This document shows positions 5,311-9,440 of a stretch of 9,440 nucleotides of DNA, one piece after another; position 1 is the first letter of the stretch; every line of letters starts with the position of its first letter. The position numbers were made by a program, and so were the translations under genes. Origin of the DNA: CAZJAH01 sp964544155. GTDB lineage: Bacteria > Bacteroidota > Ignavibacteria > Kapaibacteriales > UBA2268. Under the pieces are notes generated by a model. It saw only the letters and a list, made by a program, of their open reading frames with translations, was not told the DNA's origin and did no database searches. The stretch spans positions 1 through 9,440 of the forward strand of contig CAZJAH010000063.1 in assembly GCA_964544155.1 (NCBI GenBank), read 5' to 3'.

Positions 5311-7158
5311 TTGGGTAAGGAAAAACCACAGAAAGGGCTGACTTTATTTTCAAGAATTATCAAATTTGTCAGGCCGTTTACAGGTCTGATGCTGGCTGCA
5401 TTTTTTTTGAACACGCTTTTTTCGATATTCAGTGCCGCGACAATAGCAATAATCAAACCTGTCATGCAGCTGCTATTTGATGTTGAGGAAGAAACAGCCG
5501 CCATTGAGAATGTAGATTTTTTTACAGGTTTAAAGCAAAGTTTTTTCGATTTGATAAGTAGCCTGATCAGTGCGGAATCAATGGAATACAGCCTTTTGAA
5601 GCTGAGCCTGTTGATAGTTGTTCTATTCATTTTTAAAAATATATTTAAGTATTTCGGAGCAATAGCTTCGATCAAATTCGAGCAGGGCATAGCAAAATCA
5701 ATTCGGGATCAGGTATTTGAGAAGATGACTTCTCTTTCTGTAGACTTCTTTTCAAAAACCAAAAGCGGAACTCTGATTTCTATCATTACAAACGATATTT
5801 CCACGATTAATACAACAACTCTCAGCTCATTTAATACCGTAATCAGGGAAGCAACCCAGATAATAATATTCCTGTTTATTTTGTTCGCCATATCGATGCA
5901 GCTTACTCTTATCGCATTCAGTACGAGCCTGATAAGCCTTGTACTAATAAGAATTTCCGTTAAATATCTTAAACGATATGCCGGCAGAATGCAGACAGCA
6001 ATGGCAGAATACACGTCAACATTGCAGGAAACCATTTCGGGTATAAGGGTGGTAAAGGCCTATAATGCTGAGTCCAGTTCCAATAATAGGTTTTTTGAAG
6101 ATACAAAGCGTTTTGTAACATCAGCGGTTAAGCATAGAAAGATAGTTACCCTAATACCAGGTTTTAACGAAATATTTGCCATTACAGCTCTTTGTGTAGT
6201 ATTGATGGTCGGCGGCAGTTTTGTACTTCAGGGTGTAATGACCCCGGATGATCTGATGCTCTTTTTGTTTACCCTTTTCGCAATTATGTCCCCTGTCGCA
6301 AGCCTGATTAACAATTTTTCGAAATATCAGCATGGCCTGGTAGCCGCCGAAAGGGTATTTAAAATACTAGACTCTGAGCCTGCTGTAAAAACAGGTTTGG
6401 AAAATATCCGCAATTTTAATAAAGATATTAAAATCGAAAATCTCAGCTTCGCGTATGACAATGAATGTGTACTTAAAGATATTAACTTGAAAATTGAAAA
6501 GGGCAAAAGAATTGCCTTTGTCGGGGCAAGCGGCAGCGGTAAATCAACCATGCTGGATCTAATCATAAGGTTCTATGATCCGGATAGCGGGGCGATATAT
6601 ATTGACGGACGGGATATTAGAAAAATAGATATTCAGCAGTACAGGAAACTATTTGGAATTGTATCGCAGGAAACCATCTTATTTAATGATACTGTTGAGA
6701 ATAATATCCGCTATGGCCTTAGCGGTATAAGCGATGATGAAATCCGCTCGGCTGCAAAAATATCAAACGCATACAATTTTATTACCGCGCTTCCTGAGGG
6801 ATTTTCAACGCAGTTGGGCGATCGGGGAGTAAACCTCTCCGGCGGTGAAAGGCAAAGAATAGCTATCGCCAGGGCTCTGGTACGCGATCCTGAAATACTA
6901 ATTTTCGATGAAGCAACTTCGGCGCTTGATTCAGAGTCCGAAAAGATAGTCCAGCTGGCGATTAATGATTCGCTGAAAGGCAAAACCGCGATAATAGTCG
7001 CTCACAGGCTTGCAACTATTTTAGACTGCGATGAAATATTTGTGTTCGATAAGGGACGTATAGCAGAGCAGGGCAGCCATACTAAACTCATAGAGAAAAA
7101 CGGCGTTTACCGAAAGCTTTATGATATACAGTTCGCCCGCGATGAGTCAGGTTTATAA
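5311..7158 (+). CDS. MsbA-type ABC exporter, fused membrane and ATPase domains
   Basis: This is a half-size ABC exporter (615 residues, typical length) that should work as an inner-membrane homodimer. The N-terminal exporter domain (about 20-340) has six predicted helices, with clear ones near 25-50, 93-115, 182-215, 285-306 and 313-335, and the conserved intracellular stretch YTSTLQETISGIRVVKAYNAE (234-254). The ATPase domain (about 372-605) is complete: Walker A GASGSGKST (405-413), Q453, signature LSGGE (509-513), Walker B ILIFDE (529-534), D-loop SALD (537-540) and H565. It most resembles the MsbA/lipid A flippase group, which would fit the envelope genes around it, but drug or peptide exporters look alike and the substrate cannot be read from sequence. 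Translation starts at TTG. The first extracytoplasmic loop is long and acidic (about 56-90). Confidence 0.93.
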   Translation: MGKEKPQKGLTLFSRIIKFVRPFTGLMLAAFFLNTLFSIFSAATIAIIKPVMQLLFDVEEETAAIENVDFFTGLKQSFFDLISSLISAESMEYSLLKLSLLIVVLFIFKNIFKYFGAIASIKFEQGIAKSIRDQVFEKMTSLSVDFFSKTKSGTLISIITNDISTINTTTLSSFNTVIREATQIIIFLFILFAISMQLTLIAFSTSLISLVLIRISVKYLKRYAGRMQTAMAEYTSTLQETISGIRVVKAYNAESSSNNRFFEDTKRFVTSAVKHRKIVTLIPGFNEIFAITALCVVLMVGGSFVLQGVMTPDDLMLFLFTLFAIMSPVASLINNFSKYQHGLVAAERVFKILDSEPAVKTGLENIRNFNKDIKIENLSFAYDNECVLKDINLKIEKGKRIAFVGASGSGKSTMLDLIIRFYDPDSGAIYIDGRDIRKIDIQQYRKLFGIVSQETILFNDTVENNIRYGLSGISDDEIRSAAKISNAYNFITALPEGFSTQLGDRGVNLSGGERQRIAIARALVRDPEILIFDEATSALDSESEKIVQLAINDSLKGKTAIIVAHRLATILDCDEIFVFDKGRIAEQGSHTKLIEKNGVYRKLYDIQFARDESGL

Positions 7159-7164
7159 ATGTAA

Positions 7165-7186
7165 AAAGCATAATATCTCATGCTTT
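7165..7186. terminator. Weak bidirectional terminator between convergent genes
   Basis: AAAGCAT (7165-7171) pairs with ATGCTTT (7180-7186) around an 8-base loop, seven bases after the exporter's stop. Leftward, the stem runs into a short T-run, so it may also serve the DUF481 gene ending at 7210. The stem is short and AT-rich, so its strength is doubtful. Confidence 0.4.
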
Positions 7187-7209
7187 CCCAATTAAGTAAG
7201 ATCAGATTT

Positions 7210-7971
7210 CTAAAATTTCACGGTTATCCCGTTGTAAAGGCTGAGGTCATATTTTTCCAACCCTGAAGGGGGCTGATTATCGAACCTGTATTCAAATTTC
7301 ACGTTAAATATGAAATTCTCCGAAAGGCTGATATTAAAACTGCTTTCATTCAGGATACGGTAGTTGTTCATGTCTTCAAATGCGAATTGGTAGTATGTAA
7401 CACTTTGAAGTGAAAGCAGTTCTCCGGATTTCCAGTCCACACTGAGGTAATTAGTTGACCTGATTATATCTGTTACTGTATTAGGGTTCAGGTTCAGGTG
7501 CTCGCTTTCATACATAATGCCGGTTCCCGTAAAAACATCCAGCATCGGGTTTCCGGTATCCGCTACGGATATGGCATTGATCCGCAGTCCTGCGCCGGCA
7601 AGTTCTCTATTGATAAGCAGTATGAATTCATTGAATTCTTCCTGAAAGAAAGCTTCACTGTAAAGTATATCATGGAAGCGGTATATTCCCCTTAAATGCA
7701 AAAACCCTTTGCTGACAAGAGTATTTTCTTCACCCTGTTTATAACTTAGGTTGCCGGTGAGAAATGAGTAGAACTTTCCGGAATAATAATCCGATCGCAG
7801 CCCCGCGCCAAGTTCTAAATATTCAGAGTTACCGTCATTCAATCCAAATTTGAAGTTTATGATCTGGTAAAAGCCCTCTCCGGCTTCATCCTTTCTAAGG
7901 GATTCAGTATTTACCTGAGCCTTTAGGGCGCCCACGCTAACAAATAATAAAATCAGTAGAAATATTTTCAT
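7210..7971 (-). CDS. DUF481-like outer-membrane beta-barrel protein
   Basis: This is a 253-residue exported protein of unknown role. A signal peptide (1-19, MKIFLLILLF core, ending LKAQ) is followed by VNTESLRK, the common mature start of DUF481 (YdiY-like) proteins in Bacteroidetes relatives. Amphipathic beta strands with regular aromatic residues fill the remainder (for example YLELGAGLRSDYYSGKF, FLHLRGIYRF, FNVKFEYRFD), and the chain ends in Phe (ITVKF), as expected of an outer-membrane barrel. DUF481 proteins have been called salt-induced outer-membrane proteins in E. coli, but the function is not established. It starts two bases after the stop of the SDR gene, so the two share an mRNA and are probably translationally coupled. 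There is no cysteine and no sign of truncation. Confidence 0.78.
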   Translation of the reverse strand: MKIFLLILLFVSVGALKAQVNTESLRKDEAGEGFYQIINFKFGLNDGNSEYLELGAGLRSDYYSGKFYSFLTGNLSYKQGEENTLVSKGFLHLRGIYRFHDILYSEAFFQEEFNEFILLINRELAGAGLRINAISVADTGNPMLDVFTGTGIMYESEHLNLNPNTVTDIIRSTNYLSVDWKSGELLSLQSVTYYQFAFEDMNNYRILNESSFNISLSENFIFNVKFEYRFDNQPPSGLEKYDLSLYNGITVKF

Positions 7972-7973
7972 AA

Positions 7974-8738
7974 TTAAAACAGGAATTTTAAAGCCCCGCC
8001 ATCAACAGTGATACATTCGCCATTAATATACGAAGCAGGCATCATACATAAAAATGCCGCCAAACCGCTTATTTCATCAACTGAACCGATTCTTTTCATG
8101 GGTGTTCTTTCAATAATTTTATTATATGCCTTTTCGTTGTTCAGTACCGGCTCTGTTAGAGGAGTTTGAATATACCAGGGTTCTATGGCATTTACCCTTA
8201 TTCCCTTCGGCCCCCATTCGCAAGCCAGGTATCTGGTCATGTGGCTTAGCGCCGCTTTGCTCATAGCGTAAGGGACTCCCGTTTTTACGATTCTTACTGC
8301 TGCCGAAGAGGAAATATTCACTATGGATGGGAAATCGGAATGTTCGAGATATTTCACGGCTTCTCTTGTCAGTTCAAAATGAGCCTTCAGGTTTGTGTCG
8401 AGAAGGAATTCAAGCTCTTCATTATCATAGTCTTCAGTTCGTTTTCTTATATTAGTACCGGCATTATTTATAAGAATATCGAGTGAGTTAAACTCGATAT
8501 TAATAAGCTCAAACAAAGACTCCCTGTCGATTTTGTTTCTTATATCTGACGAATGTATGTAAAGCCTGTCCGGGGCAGAAACTTCCGAAGAGATGGATTC
8601 CAGCTCTTCGGCGTTCCTTGCCACGGCAATTACATAAGCTCCCAGCTCAATGAACTCTTTTGCGATTTCTCTTCCAATACCTTTAGAAGCGCCTGTAACC
8701 ATGGCTTTCCTTCCATTTAAGTTCCATCTACCCTGCAT
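7974..8738 (-). CDS. Short-chain dehydrogenase/reductase (SDR), tropinone reductase-like
   Basis: This is a classical SDR of 254 residues, a cytoplasmic NAD(P)-dependent alcohol/ketone oxidoreductase. Seen in order: cofactor motif TGASKGIG (15-22), A40-R41 after the second strand (a basic residue there favours NADP(H)), D65 in HSSDI, NNAG (91-94), N116, and catalytic S144, Y157 and K161 (YAMSK). The segment PWYIQTPL replaces the more usual PGxIxT and is typical of tropinone-reductase-like SDRs, as is the C-terminal SYINGECITVDGG. Substrate cannot be assigned: these names are inherited from plants, and bacterial members act on diverse sugar acids, alcohols and ketones. The start is supported by GGAGAG just upstream (8741-8747). 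It is the first gene of a pair with the DUF481 gene. Confidence 0.92.
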   Translation of the reverse strand: MQGRWNLNGRKAMVTGASKGIGREIAKEFIELGAYVIAVARNAEELESISSEVSAPDRLYIHSSDIRNKIDRESLFELINIEFNSLDILINNAGTNIRKRTEDYDNEELEFLLDTNLKAHFELTREAVKYLEHSDFPSIVNISSSAAVRIVKTGVPYAMSKAALSHMTRYLACEWGPKGIRVNAIEPWYIQTPLTEPVLNNEKAYNKIIERTPMKRIGSVDEISGLAAFLCMMPASYINGECITVDGGALKFLF

Positions 8739-8785
8739 ATTCTCTCCAATATAGTATTATATTTGTGTTAAATTATCTTATACTG

Positions 8786-8812
8786 CAAAATTAATTAAAA
8801 AAAATACACAAA
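8786..8812 (-). promoter_or_regulatory. Candidate Bacteroidetes-type promoter of the SDR-DUF481 operon
   Basis: On the minus strand, TTTG (8812-8809) is followed after 15 bases by TAATTTTG (8793-8786), a full match to TAnnTTTG. Spacing is slightly shorter than the 17-23 reported for Flavobacterium-type promoters. Transcription would start near 8780, giving a leader of about 40 bases with a strong ribosome binding site (GGAGAGA, 8741-8747). Confidence 0.4.
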
Positions 8813-8825
8813 TAAATTTGCTTGT

Positions 8826-8842
8826 TAAGAATAATATTCTTA
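8826..8842. repeat. AT-rich inverted repeat in the intergenic region
   Basis: TAAGAAT (8826-8832) and ATTCTTA (8836-8842) form a perfect 7-bp inverted repeat around AAT, about 15 bases upstream of the candidate SDR promoter. With one G-C pair it is too weak for a terminator; it could be an operator or chance in AT-rich DNA. Confidence 0.3.
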
Positions 8843-8938
8843 TATTTTCCTTGTCCTAAACAATAGCGTTTATTCTGATAATCACAAGCAATAAAGTAAT
8901 ATAGCAAAATACATAAAGGAACTTTCAATCCATTTGCC

Positions 8939-8973
8939 TTATGTTTACATAAAATAGTTGACATAAGCTATGT
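8939..8973. repeat. Pair of palindromes sharing ACATAA/TTATGT half-sites
   Basis: TTATGT-TT-ACATAA (8939-8952) is followed by ACATA-AGC-TATGT (8961-8973). Their centres are about 21.5 bases apart, close to two helical turns, and a further ACATAA lies at 8911-8916. A consensus -35-like TTGACA (8958-8963) sits between them, but I find no good -10 at the right distance. The arrangement resembles a dimeric-regulator binding region; function is inferred only. Confidence 0.4.
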
Positions 8974-9029
8974 TTTGAAATTTTAAGAAAGTTATGGATG
9001 CTTACAGATTAAAAACTTTATATTCAATA

Positions 9030-9076
9030 ATCCGGAGACAGATGATAATGATTATCCGGAGAAAAGGATAATGATC
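9030..9076. repeat. Imperfect tandem duplication of a 24-base unit
   Basis: Two adjacent units, 9030-9053 (24 bases) and 9054-9076 (23 bases), share ATCCGGAGA at the start and GATAATGAT near the end, differing by a few substitutions and one deleted base. The junction creates the palindrome GATAAT-G-ATTATC (9044-9056). Confidence 0.7.
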
Positions 9077-9102
9077 ATGTTGAATAATGAGTGAGGAATA
9101 GA

Positions 9103-9130
9103 GAAATAAATTTCTTGATTGAAATATTTC
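9103..9130. repeat. Two neighbouring GAAAT palindromes
   Basis: GAAAT-AA-ATTTC (9103-9114) and the perfect GAAATATTTC (9121-9130) lie 17 bases apart centre to centre, within similar flanks (each followed by TT). They are about 100 bases before the surface-protein ATG. A regulatory role is possible but unproven. Confidence 0.4.
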
Positions 9131-9135
9131 TTTTG

Positions 9136-9148
9136 CCGGATTTTCCGG
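9136..9148. repeat. Short CCGGA/TCCGG inverted repeat
   Basis: CCGGA (9136-9140) and TCCGG (9144-9148) flank TTT. The same TCCGGA core occurs twice in the tandem duplication just upstream (9031-9036 and 9055-9060). The 5-bp stem is GC-rich but short and is not followed by a T-run, so it is unlikely to terminate transcription. Confidence 0.4.
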
Positions 9149-9229
9149 GATGTTAATACGGTAAATGGAAATATATCATAATGGCGAAAATCATCACTAA
9201 ATAATTATTTATTTATAAGGGGAAATAGC

Positions 9230-9440
9230 ATGAAAACCTTAATACGCTTTAGCATAGTGGCCTTTATTTTTGCGATAGGCTACTTCAATCCAAATCTTAA
9301 TGCCGCGATGAGCGGAGATTATTACGTAGGTTCAAACAGCGGGCCTTCGGGACCGGCAGACTATTCGACACTTAGCGCGGCTTTCAGCGCGCTTGAAACA
9401 CAGGGAAAATCAGGGGATGTTACTTTCTGGATCACTAGCG
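9230..9440 (+). CDS. 5' end of a large secreted repeat (surface) protein, cut by the window end
   Basis: This open frame runs off the window after 70 codons. It begins at ATG behind a strong ribosome binding site AAGGGG (9217-9222, 7-base spacer). Residues 1-25 form a signal peptide (MKTLIRFSIVAFIFAIGYF core, ending LNAA). The mature start MSGDYYVGSN, then ADYSTLSAAFSALETQGKSGDVTFWI, matches from memory a repeat seen at the front of very large secreted proteins in Ignavibacteria and Bacteroidetes (G-Y-x-I-G, then F-x-T-L-x-A-A-x-x-A-L, then G-x-V-T-F), usually followed by parallel beta-helix domains and a T9SS sorting domain. That C-terminal part is outside the window. The role is unknown, likely surface or extracellular. 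Real gene: quite sure; family: moderately sure. Confidence 0.8.
   Translation, partial: MKTLIRFSIVAFIFAIGYFNPNLNAAMSGDYYVGSNSGPSGPADYSTLSAAFSALETQGKSGDVTFWITS

Noticed and set aside
5292..5690. A 132-codon minus-strand ORF opposite the ABC exporter start
   Set aside because: Antisense shadow of a well-supported gene; low-complexity Ser/Lys/Asn composition typical of reverse reading of coding DNA.
8958..8986. Sigma70 promoter with a perfect TTGACA at 8958-8963
   Set aside because: At 16-18 bases spacing the -10 position reads TTTTAA or similar, matching TATAAT in about three of six bases; not enough to call a promoter.
8994..9071. A 25-codon ORF (starting MDAYRLKTLYSIIRR) in the intergenic region
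   Set aside because: Very short, only a weak ribosome binding site, and half of it is the tandem duplication. More likely chance, though a leader peptide cannot be excluded.

Overview
The window looks like a chromosomal segment of an AT-rich Gram-negative bacterium of the Bacteroidetes/Chlorobi/Ignavibacteria (FCB) group, and Ignavibacteriota is my best guess. The supporting clues are a protein with a C-terminal type IX secretion (T9SS) sorting domain, the start of a large secreted repeat protein of a kind common in that group, an MlaE permease with a fused STAS-like domain, a DUF481 outer-membrane-type protein, and several promoter-like sites of the Bacteroidetes form (TTTG, about 17 bases, TAnnTTTG). 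Lineage is inferred from these traits, not proven.

Layout. Bases 1-57 hold a strong GC-rich terminator for a rightward gene outside the window. Bases 56-2965 (minus strand) are a three-gene operon, mlaE-mlaF-mlaD, encoding the inner-membrane MCE/Mla lipid transporter. Divergent from it, nusB (3124-3735, plus) is followed by an overlapping small ORF for a possible secreted peptide (3713-3916), whose 3' end overlaps a convergent T9SS-sorted protein (3903-4598, minus). A divergent promoter region then leads to a membrane-anchored TlpA/ResA-like thioredoxin (4696-5208, plus) and, after a terminator-like leader, an MsbA-type ABC exporter starting at TTG (5311-7158, plus). Convergent to that is a two-gene minus-strand operon, an SDR oxidoreductase (7974-8738) and a DUF481 protein (7210-7971). 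A 491-base intergenic stretch (8739-9229) rich in small repeats and palindromes separates this operon from the 5' end of a large secreted surface protein (9230 to the window end, plus).

Function. The dominant theme is the cell envelope: lipid traffic (MlaEFD, MsbA-like exporter), periplasmic thiol redox chemistry (TlpA-like), outer-membrane or secreted proteins (DUF481, T9SS protein, repeat protein). nusB is a transcription/rRNA factor and the SDR is a metabolic enzyme of unknown substrate. I see no tRNA, rRNA, CRISPR array, insertion sequence or phage gene.

Most of this is ordinary core genome and I found no clear new multi-gene system. The spots most worth a second look are the terminator embedded in the small convergent ORF (3816-3879), the three-armed leader in front of the ABC exporter (5225-5290), and the clustered repeats upstream of the surface-protein gene (8911-9148).
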